Shown: positions 24,826-34,118, counted from the stretch's first letter. The stretch is DNA of 64,000 nucleotides from Anaerolineaceae bacterium (GCA_020634165.1 JACKCF010000001.1:868001-932000); one strand, 5' to 3'. Made by a program: numbers and translations. Notes: generated from the letters alone by a model not told the origin.

Positions 24826-25027
24826 CCGCCAGCAAATGTGATTTAGCAATCTCTACGACTTATTTACGAGATTAATGCAACTCAAACGGTGTGCAGTTCG
24901 TTAATGGTCGTAGAATAGGCACATGCCTATATGCTAATCTAACAGCGAATCATGTAAGATAGCAGTACTACAATAAGTCGTAAGGTAAAGACATCAGCCA
25001 ACCCTGGTGTAACATACAGGAAAGCGT

Positions 25028-25366
25028 ATGACTGACGAAAAGAACAACATCCCGGTTGATAACTCTGAAGATAGCAGCGTGGGCGTCACCCCGGATAAAC
25101 CAGAAACCCCGGAAGTAACCATCCCAGAGGCCGCCGCAAAACCGCCCGTGTCATCGGCGCCACCCCTTGATGAAGATATGGGTGATCGTCTGGAACGCCT
25201 GGGTGGTGAACCTGCGCCTGTGATCACACCGGAAGAATTCGCACGTCTACAAAAAGCCGGCCAGGTCCACATCGATTCGCGTGGGCGTGTACGCACGGCG
25301 CGTCGTAGTGAAGCCGAGGCTGGCGTGTCCCTGCGCAAGCGTCGGGCTTGGTATGCCAAAAAATAA
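25028..25366 (+). CDS. Small hydrophilic protein of unknown function
   Basis: A 112-residue protein. The first 50 residues are Pro/Val/Glu-rich and look disordered (TPDKPETPEVTIPEAAAKPP); residues about 55-112 are more ordered, with ITPEEFARLQKAGQVHID and a basic C-terminus SLRKRRAWYAKK. It does not have a ubiquitin-like fold or a di-glycine end, so it is not the missing modifier of the upstream E2-JAB-E1 operon. AGGAAAG-type ribosome site precedes the ATG. Its last 14 bases overlap the start of the isoaspartyl methyltransferase gene, suggesting coupled translation. Confidence 0.65.
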   Translation: MTDEKNNIPVDNSEDSSVGVTPDKPETPEVTIPEAAAKPPVSSAPPLDEDMGDRLERLGGEPAPVITPEEFARLQKAGQVHIDSRGRVRTARRSEAEAGVSLRKRRAWYAKK

Positions 25367-26534
25367 AGAGATTTCGATTGCCCATCTCGGCCTGCTGAAC
25401 AAATTGCGTAAAGCAGGCCGATTGAAAGACCCTCGTATCGAAGCGGCGTTTCGTCAGGTGCCGCGTCATCTTTTCTTGCCGGGTCTCTCTATCGAACAGG
25501 CATATGCTGACGAAGCCATCCCGCTAAAGAAAGACCCTGGCGGCCTGCTGGTAAGCTCTGCCAGCCAGCCGACGATGATGTCGATCATGCTGGAGCAGCT
25601 TGATCTCCAACCTGGCGATAACGTGCTGGAAATCGGCACAGCTTCCGGCTACAACGCCGCGCTCATGCGCTACCTCGTTGATGTTGATGGCCACGTCACC
25701 ACCGTTGAAATTGACAAGGACCTCGCCGATCAGGCGACACGCAATCTACAGATGGCGACCATTATTGGTATTCAGGTGGTGCATGCAGATGGTGTGCTCG
25801 GTTATGCGCCGCGTGCTGCCTATGATGCCATCATCGCCACCGCTGGCGTCTGGGATGTGCCTGAAATGTGGAAGCGCCAGCTCAAAAAAGAGGGCCGCAT
25901 CGTTGCACCCATCTGGCTGGATGGGGTGCAGGTGAGCGCCCGCTTTGACTTGCAGCCTGATGGTACCCTCCTCAGCACAGACAATCGCCCCTGTGCCTTC
26001 GTCTATCTCCGGGGCGAAGCTGCTGGACCAGATATGCGCCGTCGCGTGGGCAGCACCTCGCTTTACCTGATTTCGGAAAAAGCAGGTGAGCTGGATACAA
26101 TTGCGCTGCACACTCTCCTCAGCGACGATCACGAATATTGCAACCTGGAACAGCAAATCGACGAGTATTCGATCTGGTATGGCTTGCAGCTTTATTTGAT
26201 GCTCTACCAGCCGGAAGACGTCACGTTTGCCCTGTATGCCATCATTGAAGGCCAGCAGGCCTATGGCATGGAAGGGCGGGGCATCGCCTTGTTCGATCAG
26301 GCCAGCGCCATGTTCCTGCCCTATGATGGCAATGGCCAGGGGCACTGTTTCGCCGGATCGGATGCCTTGTTCCGTATGCAGGCTGCCTATGATGAATGGG
26401 ATGCCCTCGGCAAACCACGCACAGAAAGCCTCCGCGTCCGCCTGATTCCCAGAAACCAGGAACCGCCGACAGAAGGGCGTGTCTATACCCGCCGCGAGCA
26501 CTACGTACAGGTCTGGCTGGAAACCACGTCATGA
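25353..26534 (+). CDS. Protein-L-isoaspartate O-methyltransferase (PCMT) family protein
   Basis: A 393-residue protein. Residues 1-200 match PCMT: RIEAAFRQVPRHLFLP, EAIPLKKDPGGLLVSSASQPTMMSIMLEQL, the SAM-binding VLEIGTASGYNAALM and TVEIDKDLADQATRNL, then YDAIIATAGVWDVPEMW. The enzyme methylates isoaspartyl residues as the first step of protein repair. The C-terminal 190 residues (VNSTSLYLISEKAG region to VQVWLETTS) are an extra domain found in larger PCMT-type methyltransferases, so the acceptor could differ. The start at 25353 overlaps the previous gene and the stop overlaps the Nudix gene (ATGA): a tight three-gene operon. Confidence 0.85.
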   Translation: MPKNKEISIAHLGLLNKLRKAGRLKDPRIEAAFRQVPRHLFLPGLSIEQAYADEAIPLKKDPGGLLVSSASQPTMMSIMLEQLDLQPGDNVLEIGTASGYNAALMRYLVDVDGHVTTVEIDKDLADQATRNLQMATIIGIQVVHADGVLGYAPRAAYDAIIATAGVWDVPEMWKRQLKKEGRIVAPIWLDGVQVSARFDLQPDGTLLSTDNRPCAFVYLRGEAAGPDMRRRVGSTSLYLISEKAGELDTIALHTLLSDDHEYCNLEQQIDEYSIWYGLQLYLMLYQPEDVTFALYAIIEGQQAYGMEGRGIALFDQASAMFLPYDGNGQGHCFAGSDALFRMQAAYDEWDALGKPRTESLRVRLIPRNQEPPTEGRVYTRREHYVQVWLETTS

Positions 26535-27184
26535 TTACCCTGCAAGACCTGCGCGCCGCTGTCAATCTAAACGGCGTGTCGTTCACGGACGACATGCGTC
26601 CGCCGCGTATCAACATCCCGCCGCCGAAGACGCCCCCAAGAGAGGCCGCTGTGCTGGTTCTGGTCTATCCAGCCCATGATGACCTGCATCTGGTGCTTAC
26701 GCGCCGTTCGGACGCTTTACGTGGCCATAGCGGGCAGGTAAGCTTCCCCGGTGGCCGCCGTGATCCGGACGACCCCAGCTACACAGCGACAGCCCTGCGC
26801 GAAGCCTGCGAGGAAATTGGTATTTGCAGCAACACGCCCATCGACATCCTGGGCCAGCTAAACAAGACCTATATTCCACCCTCAAACTTCAACGTGACGC
26901 CCATCGTCGCCTACACAGCGATTGACCTGACGTTCACGCCCAATCCCGATGAAGTTGCGGAAATCTTTACGGTGCCCGTCATCAAACTGCTGCATGCGCC
27001 CCTCAAGCACATAGAAGACTGGGATTTTAACGGCACAATGGTGAGCATTCCGTATTATGCCTTCAACGGGCACAAAGTTTGGGGCGCGACGGCCATCATG
27101 CTCAATGAACTGGAGCAGCGCTTACGGGCCGTCCTGCCAACCAGCAAGCTCGCCGCATTGCACGATCAGCCCCCTGCACAGTAA
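26531..27184 (+). CDS. Nudix hydrolase, CoA pyrophosphatase-like
   Basis: A 217-residue protein. PPPKTPPREAAVLVLVYP leads to a first strand, LVLTRRSDALRGHSGQVSFPGGRRDPDD is the NudL/CoAse signature (RSxxLxxHxGQVxFPGG), and TALREACEEIG completes the Nudix box with its metal-binding glutamates. This matches enzymes that cleave coenzyme A and related nucleoside diphosphates. ATG overlaps the PCMT stop by 4 bases. Exact substrate (CoA versus others) is inferred from the signature only. Confidence 0.9.
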   Translation: MITLQDLRAAVNLNGVSFTDDMRPPRINIPPPKTPPREAAVLVLVYPAHDDLHLVLTRRSDALRGHSGQVSFPGGRRDPDDPSYTATALREACEEIGICSNTPIDILGQLNKTYIPPSNFNVTPIVAYTAIDLTFTPNPDEVAEIFTVPVIKLLHAPLKHIEDWDFNGTMVSIPYYAFNGHKVWGATAIMLNELEQRLRAVLPTSKLAALHDQPPAQ

Positions 27185-27330
27185 GCAACAGACTTGTCAC
27201 CAAAACGCCATGTCATATGGCTGTATCCAGCCCATTTGGACCCATTTGCAGGGAAATGACCCCGTTGCTTGGTACAATAAGGGTGTAGCGCCTGACATGC
27301 ACAGTCACCCCCAAACAAGAGAGGTGCATC

Positions 27331-28266
27331 ATGATCGACGACAATGAGTATGTACTGGTCATTGGCTCGGCGGGTATTGACGTCAAAGGGGCGCCGGAAG
27401 GCGAACTCATTCATGGGGTCGCCAGCGCCGGTCGTGTTCGCAATAGTGTTGGTGGCGTGGCCCGTAACATCGCGGAGATGTTGGCTCGTCTGGAAATTCC
27501 AATTGTCCTCATTTCAGCGGTAGGGGATGATGCCGAAGGCGAGCGCGTCATCGAAGCCTGTGAGGCCGTTGAAATCGATTGCGACAGCGTGCTCGTTGTG
27601 GATGATGCGCGCACTGGAACCAACTTTGCCCTGATGACGGCTTCCGGGCAGGTGGATGTCGCTCTGATCGATATGGAGATCATGCAAGAGGTCGACAGCG
27701 ATTACCTGCTGGAAAACGAAGATCTCTTTGAAGATGCTGCTATGGTCGTCATCGACGCGACCCTCGCGCCAGATGCTCTCAAAACCGTCTTTGAACTGGC
27801 GAAGAAGCACAACGTGCGCGTCTGTGCTGATCCAACATCGCCCAGTCTGGCTGGTCGACTGTGCGAATATATGTCACAGCTTTATCTGGTGGTCCCTAAT
27901 GCCGCCGAGACAACCGTCCTCTGTGGCCTGCAAGACCCGGCCCGTGATCGCGATTCTGCTATTGAAGCCGCCCGCAAAATGGTCAGCATGGGCGTCAAGA
28001 TTGCGGTTGTTACCGTAGGTGAACAGGGCCTTTCCTATGCAGATAGCAACGGCGGCGGTTTTGTAAAAGCGACCAAAGTGCATGTGGTTGATGCCACTGG
28101 CGCAGGTGATGCGCTTGGCGCGGCTATTATTTTCGGCCTGCTCAATGATGTCGCCGTAGATGACGCTATGAAACTCGGCGTCGGTGCGGCAGCTATCACC
28201 CTGCAAACTCCGGAAACCGTGCCTACCGACCTCGACCCGGAAAAGCTCTACGATATGTTATCGTAG
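27331..28266 (+). CDS. PfkB family carbohydrate/nucleoside kinase
   Basis: A 311-residue kinase of the ribokinase/PfkB family. N-terminal VIGSAGIDVKG and NSVGGVARNIAEMLARL are the first family signature; VVDATGAGDALGAA near residue 255 is the second, with the catalytic Asp and anion-hole GAGD. The lid region (about 15-110) with DARTGTNFALMTASGQ fits nucleoside or sugar substrates; the pattern recalls pseudouridine kinases but the partner glycosidase gene is absent, so the substrate is open. RBS AGAGG lies 6 bases upstream. A TACAAT (27273-27278) may be its -10 box. Confidence 0.85.
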   Translation: MIDDNEYVLVIGSAGIDVKGAPEGELIHGVASAGRVRNSVGGVARNIAEMLARLEIPIVLISAVGDDAEGERVIEACEAVEIDCDSVLVVDDARTGTNFALMTASGQVDVALIDMEIMQEVDSDYLLENEDLFEDAAMVVIDATLAPDALKTVFELAKKHNVRVCADPTSPSLAGRLCEYMSQLYLVVPNAAETTVLCGLQDPARDRDSAIEAARKMVSMGVKIAVVTVGEQGLSYADSNGGGFVKATKVHVVDATGAGDALGAAIIFGLLNDVAVDDAMKLGVGAAAITLQTPETVPTDLDPEKLYDMLS

Positions 28267-28297
28267 CCCATTTTCTCAGCAAATTGGCTCTATGCTG

Positions 28298-28323
28298 TAG
28301 TGGCAAGGCATGCCTTGCCACTA
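28298..28323. terminator. 26-base perfect palindrome between convergent genes
   Basis: TAGTGGCAAGGCA and its exact complement TGCCTTGCCACTA with no loop, between the kinase and the convergent AlkA gene. No T-tract on either side. It may be a bidirectional terminator or a copy of a dispersed palindrome family. Confidence 0.5.
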
Positions 28324-28331
28324 TGAAATGT

Positions 28332-29225
28332 CTATGTCGCCACCGGATACATGTCCAGCACCCACTTGATGATCGTAAAGTGCGCGACTAATCCCGCGAA
28401 CTCGCCATAGGGCGCGAGTGTATCAATTAACAGTTGCCCCGGAATCCGACCTTTGCCACCCAGAAAATAGTGATTTACTGCTGCTTGCAGGGCCACGTCA
28501 TTATGCAGCACATACGGATATTGACCGGTAGCCCGCGCCACAACCACCGCCGCCGTCCAGTGCCCGATGCCCTTGATCTGGATCAGGGTCGCATACAAAT
28601 CTTCCGGCGCCAGTTGCTGCCATGCTTGCAGATCGATGTCGCCATTCAGCACCCGTTGGGCCATTTCCCGAATCAGTGCCTGCCGCTTGAAGGTGATTTT
28701 TGTCGCGGTCAGGGCTTCTTCCGGCGCATTGGCGATCTGTTCCGGCGTCGGCATGGCATAGAGCGTGCGCCCCTCATGTGCAATCGTCGTGCCCGTCGCG
28801 TGGATCAAACGCTGCTGGGCGCCCTGGGCCGCCACCCAGCTAATATGCTGCTCGATAATGACGCAGATCAGCGCTTCAAACAGGTCTTCGGTTCGCAGCA
28901 GGGGCAGGTCAACCAGCCCACTGAACAAGGTGCTGAGTGCCGCGTCTCTGGCAATCAGTGCGTAAAAATCGCTTAGGTTGGCATCCAGCCCCAGCCAATG
29001 CGCGGCAGCTTCTTCAGCACCATCGACGTATTTCGGCATGCTGACGCGCAAACCATCCCCCTCAGCTTCCACAATGACCAGCACAGGTTGGTTAGCAATA
29101 TGCAGCACCCGCCAGATTTGATCGCTAATGACGTAGTTTAAGGACGGTGCCGCAAACCGACGCAAAAACGCCAGTAAGATACTGGCGTCGTAAGGATATT
29201 CAGGTTTTAAGAAAAAGCGCTTCAC
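28332..29225 (-). CDS. alkA: AlkA-like DNA-3-methyladenine glycosylase II
   Basis: A 297-residue protein of the HhH-GPD superfamily. An AlkA N-terminal domain (VKRFFLKPEYPYDASILLAFL) precedes the glycosylase core: LFEALICVIIEQHISWVAAQGA, the helix-hairpin-helix LIQIKGIGHWTAAVV (about 225-240) and HNDVALQAAV, whose Asp is at the catalytic position. The enzyme removes alkylated bases in base-excision repair. The GTG at 29225 is chosen since the frame upstream overlaps the TIR-like gene and lacks family similarity. It lies 8 bases beyond that gene's stop, so the two are probably co-transcribed. Confidence 0.85.
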   Translation of the reverse strand: MKRFFLKPEYPYDASILLAFLRRFAAPSLNYVISDQIWRVLHIANQPVLVIVEAEGDGLRVSMPKYVDGAEEAAAHWLGLDANLSDFYALIARDAALSTLFSGLVDLPLLRTEDLFEALICVIIEQHISWVAAQGAQQRLIHATGTTIAHEGRTLYAMPTPEQIANAPEEALTATKITFKRQALIREMAQRVLNGDIDLQAWQQLAPEDLYATLIQIKGIGHWTAAVVVARATGQYPYVLHNDVALQAAVNHYFLGGKGRIPGQLLIDTLAPYGEFAGLVAHFTIIKWVLDMYPVAT

Positions 29226-29233
29226 AGGCAATC

Positions 29234-29794
29234 TCAGGATTTTGCACTTACCAGATGGTGCAATCGCCTCAGACCATGCTTCCACTGATCGTAAAAGTCC
29301 AGCGGTGCGACCCCTAACAGCAAGTGGTCGATGTTGCATGGCTCGAACATGATTGGCACAATGATCTTGCCAGTATTCCAGAAATATTCATAGGTCGCGA
29401 TGACGTTCATATCGCGCAGACTGCTCTCGGAGATAATCAGCAGCAGCACATTGCTCTGGTCCATTGTCGCGCGGATGCTCGCCTGCATCATGTCACTCTT
29501 AGAGCGATCATAGGCGCCCATCGTGGATTTCACCTGATGCCCCGTAAGGTCAGCATCCAGGTCAGCGGCAAACACAGCATCATAGGCGCTGTAGGTGATG
29601 AAGACACCATCGGTGGCTGCCAGACGTATGACCTTGTCGCGCAAGGTTGCATGTAGGGCCTTAAACAACACCGAATCGTCTGGTCGATGTCTGAGTTGAC
29701 GACGGATAGCAATCCGGCGTGTATTTAACTCAAATATCGGGGAACTCTGGAAGACTTCCTGCATTTGTTTAATGGTGAGCCGAGCATTCACCAT
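29234..29794 (-). CDS. TIR-like domain protein, adjacent to alkA
   Basis: A 186-residue protein. Residues 1-62 are a basic helical region (LTIKQMQEVFQSSP, RRQLRHRPDDSVLFKALH). Residues 63-175 look like a TIR domain: DGVFITYSAYDAVFA at strand A, SNVLLLIISESSLRD and NVIATYEYFWNTGKIIVPIMF, with E136 at the likely NADase position. TIR loops between are atypical, so the call is moderate. It sits 8 bases upstream of the AlkA gene on the same strand. Whether it acts as an NAD+-cleaving toxin, a scaffold or a sensor cannot be told. Confidence 0.65.
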   Translation of the reverse strand: MVNARLTIKQMQEVFQSSPIFELNTRRIAIRRQLRHRPDDSVLFKALHATLRDKVIRLAATDGVFITYSAYDAVFAADLDADLTGHQVKSTMGAYDRSKSDMMQASIRATMDQSNVLLLIISESSLRDMNVIATYEYFWNTGKIIVPIMFEPCNIDHLLLGVAPLDFYDQWKHGLRRLHHLVSAKS

Positions 29795-29922
29795 AGGACA
29801 CGTGCCTTTACACTCATATCTGGGCTATTTATAGTGTAAGCGTAAAGACGCGGTAATCAAGTATAAGAACCTTAATTATTCGCGAATGTTTGCCGCCATT
29901 TAGTGTTGCTGCGTTCGATGGC

Positions 29923-31131
29923 CTATTCTGTGGGTGTTTCTGGCGTAGGACTGCCAGTTGGTTCCTCAGATGGTTCTTCTTCGGTTGGAAGGCCGGGGTT
30001 CGTCGTAGTGACCGCGTTGAGGACCTGCTGCTGCCGTGCATAACGTTCTTCCGCCATCTTGCGCAGGTCAGCCACCACATCGGATTCGTCCGTGATCTCG
30101 ATGCCGAGCATCGTCTCGATGGCATCCTCCAGGGTGAGGATACCGGCTGTGCCGCCATACTCGTCAATCACCAGGCTGATATGCTCCTTGCGCTGCACGA
30201 ATTCATCCAGCGCCAGCGCGACCGTTGCGCTCTCAGGAATGACGAAAATATCGCGCTTCAGGCTCTTGAGCGTCTTGCTGTCTTTATCCTGTGCCAGACA
30301 CATCAGGATATCATGTCGCAGCACATAACCTGTGACGTCATCGGTGCTTTCGCCATAGATTGGCAGGCGTGAATAGGGCAGCGTCGCGTGCTTTTCGACC
30401 ACTTCCTGAACAGTTGTGTCTTCCTGCATTGCCAACACCACCGGACGGGGTGTCATCACATCATGCACATGGACGCGATTGAGTTGCAGCAAATTACGCA
30501 GAACGCGGTTTTCACGCTCTAATAGGGAACCCTCGCTGACGCCAATACGCGCCATCGCTTCGATTTCCGCGCGGCTGACGGTCGGTGCATGAGAGCCATT
30601 CCCACCCAGCAGCTTGGTAAATTGCTCCAGCAGCCACACCAACGGAAAAAGTAAGAACACCAGGAAGCGGATAATATATGCCGCTGACGGTGCGAGCTGC
30701 TTCCAGTAACGCGCGCCAACTGTTTTTGGGATGATCTCAGAAAAGATCAGGATCATCAGCGTGAGTACAGCCGTAATCACCCCGAAAAGCTCATCACCAA
30801 AAATGGCGACGGCCTCAGCACCGGCACCTGCGGCACCAATCGTATGGGCGAAGGTATTTAATGTCAGGATCGCAGCAATGGGTCGCTCGACGTTGGCCTT
30901 ATGAAACTGCATCAGGCGCGCCCAGCTCTTACCTGTCTCAACGTTGGATTCGATGAACGAGACGTTGACAGATAGCAGCACCGCTTCCAGTACAGAGCAC
31001 AGGAAGGATGTACCAATAGCAATAGCGATATAGAGTAGGAGAGCAGAAACGGTACCTGTAGCTTCGATGCCTTCCGCACCCGCGGCGGCAAATATCGGCG
31101 AACTGAGAGTCGATTGTAAGAGGTCGTGCAT
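29923..31131 (-). CDS. CNNM (DUF21)/CBS domain membrane protein, HlyC/CorC family
   Basis: A 402-residue protein. The DUF21 transmembrane domain (about residues 25-190) has SFLCSVLEAVLLSV, AAILTLNTFAHTIGAAGAGAEA, LMILIFSEIIPKTVGARYW, which are the family's signatures. A CBS pair follows (about 220-340: VHDVMTPRPVVLAMQED and FVIPESATVALALDEFVQRKEHISLVIDEYGG). A short Thr/Pro/Glu-rich tail ends the protein, without the CorC_HlyC C-terminal domain. Such proteins take part in Mg2+ or Co2+ transport or membrane ion homeostasis. Monocistronic. Confidence 0.9.
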   Translation of the reverse strand: MHDLLQSTLSSPIFAAAGAEGIEATGTVSALLLYIAIAIGTSFLCSVLEAVLLSVNVSFIESNVETGKSWARLMQFHKANVERPIAAILTLNTFAHTIGAAGAGAEAVAIFGDELFGVITAVLTLMILIFSEIIPKTVGARYWKQLAPSAAYIIRFLVFLLFPLVWLLEQFTKLLGGNGSHAPTVSRAEIEAMARIGVSEGSLLERENRVLRNLLQLNRVHVHDVMTPRPVVLAMQEDTTVQEVVEKHATLPYSRLPIYGESTDDVTGYVLRHDILMCLAQDKDSKTLKSLKRDIFVIPESATVALALDEFVQRKEHISLVIDEYGGTAGILTLEDAIETMLGIEITDESDVVADLRKMAEERYARQQQVLNAVTTTNPGLPTEEEPSEEPTGSPTPETPTE

Positions 31132-31256
31132 GATCTTATCTGTTTAGTGGGTAACTAGGCACAAGCATAGCAGCAATTGCCGCCATGCACAATCAACAGC
31201 CGTAATACTGCCTCAGATTAACCGTAGTGGCAGCAAGCGGCATCCCAGAATATATG

Positions 31257-32114
31257 CTAAGGCCGCTGGAAAAATTCATGCACCGTCCCGAAGAAATTCT
31301 CCGGCTGTGTACTGGCCGGGGAATGTCCAGCATCCTGCAACGTATAGAAAAAAGCATCAGGATACAGATACTTCATAGCATGCTGGCCCTGCTCGGTGAA
31401 AGTTGCATCATCGCTGCTGTTGATGACGAGTATCTCGCCTTTCCATTCAGCCAGGTCTTCTTGAGTGAAGGTCTGCTGATTGAAATCTTTGACGCAGCGC
31501 AGCGTGCTGATGATTTCCGGCTTGCCCACTCGCTCGCTGTATAGTTCCGCCAGATAGGCTTGCCAGAAGGCGGCTTCATTCGGCGGGGGTGCCATGATTT
31601 TATACATCTGCTGCCGGGCCAGCATCCGTGCCGCGACACCGGGCAGCATGCCCAACATCCCCAGGGGGGCATTCTGCGCTTTGGCCTGCGCTGGATCAGG
31701 TGCCGTTGTGCTGGAAAGCACCAGCTTGCTCACATAGCCTGGATAGCGCCTCACAAAGACCTGTGCCAGCATCCCACCAAATGACCCCGACAGGATGTTC
31801 ACCGGATTGATGCCCGTCAGACTGAGCAAGGTCGCCAGTCCATCGGCCAGCGCCGTCATGCTATCCAATCGGGGATAATCCACCGTGACGATGCGATAAT
31901 AGGGTTCCATCAGCGGGATATAAGCGCAGGCAGCATCGGCCATGCGCAGACCACCCACCAGCCACAAAATCACCTTAGAACCGCGCCCCATGGTGTAAAA
32001 GGTCCAATCCGTATCATTGATGTTCACGGTTCTGGGCGGATGTGCCTGCCGGAAGTCAAGCAGCGCCTGCCGCTGCTCCGGTGGAACGCCTGCGTAGTAT
32101 TGATCGAAGGGCAT
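31257..32114 (-). CDS. Alpha/beta hydrolase
   Basis: A 285-residue hydrolase. VILWLVGGLRMADAACAYIPL is the oxyanion segment; NILSGSFGGMLAQVF has the nucleophile elbow (GSFGG); VINSSDDATF has the likely Asp and QDAGHSPA the catalytic His. Strand and helix order fits the family. The substrate is unknown. It lies 44 bases downstream of rsmG on the same strand and may be co-transcribed with it. An RBS-like GAGG is 11 bases before the ATG. Confidence 0.8.
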   Translation of the reverse strand: MPFDQYYAGVPPEQRQALLDFRQAHPPRTVNINDTDWTFYTMGRGSKVILWLVGGLRMADAACAYIPLMEPYYRIVTVDYPRLDSMTALADGLATLLSLTGINPVNILSGSFGGMLAQVFVRRYPGYVSKLVLSSTTAPDPAQAKAQNAPLGMLGMLPGVAARMLARQQMYKIMAPPPNEAAFWQAYLAELYSERVGKPEIISTLRCVKDFNQQTFTQEDLAEWKGEILVINSSDDATFTEQGQHAMKYLYPDAFFYTLQDAGHSPASTQPENFFGTVHEFFQRP

Positions 32115-32158
32115 GTTGTCTGCTACCTCTGTGAAGTCTTGTTGCGTATGTTGTCTGC

Positions 32159-32872
32159 TTAAAAGCCAATCGGTTTCCGCGTCGGTGTACCGGCCTTTCG
32201 CGGATAAATCTTAGGCGTTTTCCTGACTTTCTCGACAGTCACCAAAAAGTGTGTGCGCTCAATCTGTGGGAAATAGACATCCTCAATCGGCTTGGCTTCT
32301 CCACCCAACATATATAGCGCGCGCTTGCTGTCTTCGAGTTCTTCCTCGGCTGTTTCACCCTTCATCGCGATGCAGAACCCGCCAATCTTGGCCAGTGGCA
32401 GCATATATTCCAGCAGGGATGGCAGCCGTGCCACCGCCCGCGCGACGACCACATCATACTGCTCTCGGTGTGTTGGGTCGTTGCCGCCGTCCTCCGCCCG
32501 TGCATGGACCAGCTTTACATTCTTCAGGCCGCACTCATTAACCACGTGCTCCAGAAAATGGATTTTTTTGGCAGTTGCATCCATCAATGTGATCGTTACG
32601 TCAGGATAGGCAATCGCCAGCGGCAGCCCAGGGAAGCCTGCACCCGTCCCTACATCGATTACCTCATCACCAGGGTCGAAACCCATCACCAGCGCAATCG
32701 ACAGCGAATCGAGAAAATGCCGCACGCGCACTTCTTCCGGCTCCGTGATGGCCGTCAGATTCATGCGCGTATTCCAGTCGGCCAGCTCGCGCTGGTAGAT
32801 GGCGAATTGCTCGTCTTGTTCTGGCGTCAGGGACATGCCTAGTAACTGTTTTGCTTCTTCAATCAGCGTCAT
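32159..32872 (-). CDS. rsmG: 16S rRNA (guanine-527-N7)-methyltransferase RsmG
   Basis: A 237-residue protein with clear RsmG (GidB) features: QFAIYQRELADWNTRMNLTAI, VRHFLDSLSIAL, the SAM loop VIDVGTGAGFPGLPLAI, KKIHFLEHVV, and YDVVVARAVARLPSLLEY. It methylates G527 of 16S rRNA in the 30S subunit. The C-terminus has an extra basic stretch (KIYPRKAGTPTRKPIGF) that is common in the family. Length agrees. It is the upstream gene of the alpha/beta hydrolase. Confidence 0.95.
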   Translation of the reverse strand: MTLIEEAKQLLGMSLTPEQDEQFAIYQRELADWNTRMNLTAITEPEEVRVRHFLDSLSIALVMGFDPGDEVIDVGTGAGFPGLPLAIAYPDVTITLMDATAKKIHFLEHVVNECGLKNVKLVHARAEDGGNDPTHREQYDVVVARAVARLPSLLEYMLPLAKIGGFCIAMKGETAEEELEDSKRALYMLGGEAKPIEDVYFPQIERTHFLVTVEKVRKTPKIYPRKAGTPTRKPIGF

Positions 32873-32983
32873 AAGTCAATTTCATGTGTGGATGGTTCTT
32901 AAAGGATGAACAAGAGTTTATCCAAAATGTTCTTAGAAGGCATCTTCCTGTTTTATGGGAAGAAAATCGGATAGGGAAATAGG

Positions 32984-33012
32984 TAAAAAAAGAGCGCAGA
33001 CATGCTGCGCTC
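32984..33012 (-). terminator. Rho-independent terminator
   Basis: 8-bp stem GAGCGCAG (32992-32999) / CTGCGCTC (33005-33012), then on the minus strand a run of seven T (A run 32985-32991). It ends the gene at 33033. Confidence 0.85.
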
Positions 33013-33032
33013 ACATGCATTTATGATTGTCA

Positions 33033-34118
33033 TTACCCCAGGTTAAGGGGATTATTCGGATTGCGATACGGCTCATCCACACCATACGGGTTGCCCGTAA
33101 CCTGGAAATGGCAGGTGCCTTCTAAGAAGTTATTGACCGTCCGTGGGCCAAACTCTTCATAGCCATCGCTGATGTTATCGCCCCATTCAACGCGGTAGCC
33201 GACGCTGTATTCGCCAGGTGCCCAGCGGTCGCCCAGATTGATGGTATAGAACACCCAGTAATTGCCATCTTCACGCTGCTGTATCGGACTGCGTGATGCG
33301 TACTGGATGATGTTCTGTGATGGGTAGCTTTCGCTGTTCAACCAGAGCTGGTAGCGCGATTCACGAATATGGTCTTCGACCTGTTCTTCTGTTTTGGCAA
33401 ACCATGACCAGAAGACCGTCAGGCCATCCGTATCGTAGAGCAGGCCCGGCTCGGAACCCGGATAACGGTCGCACTCAGCGAAGATCATGCCATAGGTATT
33501 GCTGCGCTGCTGGCCGAAGAAGGGGTTCAGGCTGGGGCGCGCACCCAACTGCACAATCGATTCGCTCGGCAGTTCGGACACAATATTCCCGTTGATGATG
33601 CCACCAAAGGGCGAATAAATCTGTGCCACCTGGCCAGCGGTCAGGCCGCTGGTCTCGCCATCAGCAATCGTCGTATCAACGGAGCCGTAAGAAGGCGAGA
33701 TGCAGCCATCCTGCGTATCGTTGACGGTGCCGCTGAACGCAATGGTTGCCGGGTTGCCTTCGCGGGCAATGCGGATTTCCGCTGTCGCGAATTGGCCCGT
33801 CGCCAGGATTTCGCCACTTGTGTAATTAATCAAGGGGCTAACCTGATAATCGCCGCTCACACTGACTTGTGTCAGCGGAGTAAGGGCTGTGTTGTTGGTG
33901 CCAATCTCGCGGAAGACCTGCACATAAACATCGTAGCCTGCTTCCATAAAGCCGCTCAGGTCGATGACCGCGCTTGTTTCGCAGGCGACGAAATACCACG
34001 CAACGGTCGAACTATCTCCAACATCCGTCGTCGTGTCTGTGGTTGTATCTTGGGCGGCAACCAGGCCGCTGAATACCAAACTTGCCAGTAAGAGGATAAT
34101 GAGGATCGGTTTTTTCAC
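33033..34118 (-). CDS. Exported protein of unknown function
   Basis: A 361-residue secreted protein. Residues 1-23 are a signal peptide (KKPILIILLLASLVFSGLVAAQ); a Thr/Asp repeat (DTTTDTTTDVGDSS) follows. The body is beta-rich with two Cys pairs likely, TVAWYFVACETSAVIDLSG near the start and DGCISPSYGSVD, LFWSWFAKTEEQVEDHIRESRYQLWLNSE, then GEYSVGYRVEWGD near the end. The repeated Ig-like style suggests a surface or matrix protein. The GTG start at 34118 has GGAGG 7 bases before it; a longer ATG start at 34133 lies across the ribosome site. No family recognised. Confidence 0.75.
   Translation of the reverse strand: MKKPILIILLLASLVFSGLVAAQDTTTDTTTDVGDSSTVAWYFVACETSAVIDLSGFMEAGYDVYVQVFREIGTNNTALTPLTQVSVSGDYQVSPLINYTSGEILATGQFATAEIRIAREGNPATIAFSGTVNDTQDGCISPSYGSVDTTIADGETSGLTAGQVAQIYSPFGGIINGNIVSELPSESIVQLGARPSLNPFFGQQRSNTYGMIFAECDRYPGSEPGLLYDTDGLTVFWSWFAKTEEQVEDHIRESRYQLWLNSESYPSQNIIQYASRSPIQQREDGNYWVFYTINLGDRWAPGEYSVGYRVEWGDNISDGYEEFGPRTVNNFLEGTCHFQVTGNPYGVDEPYRNPNNPLNLG

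Noticed and set aside
25028..25366. Small protein considered as the ubiquitin-like modifier of the E2-JAB-E1 operon
   Set aside because: Its N-terminal half is disordered, its C-terminus is basic (WYAKK) without glycine, and it is coupled to the PCMT gene instead.
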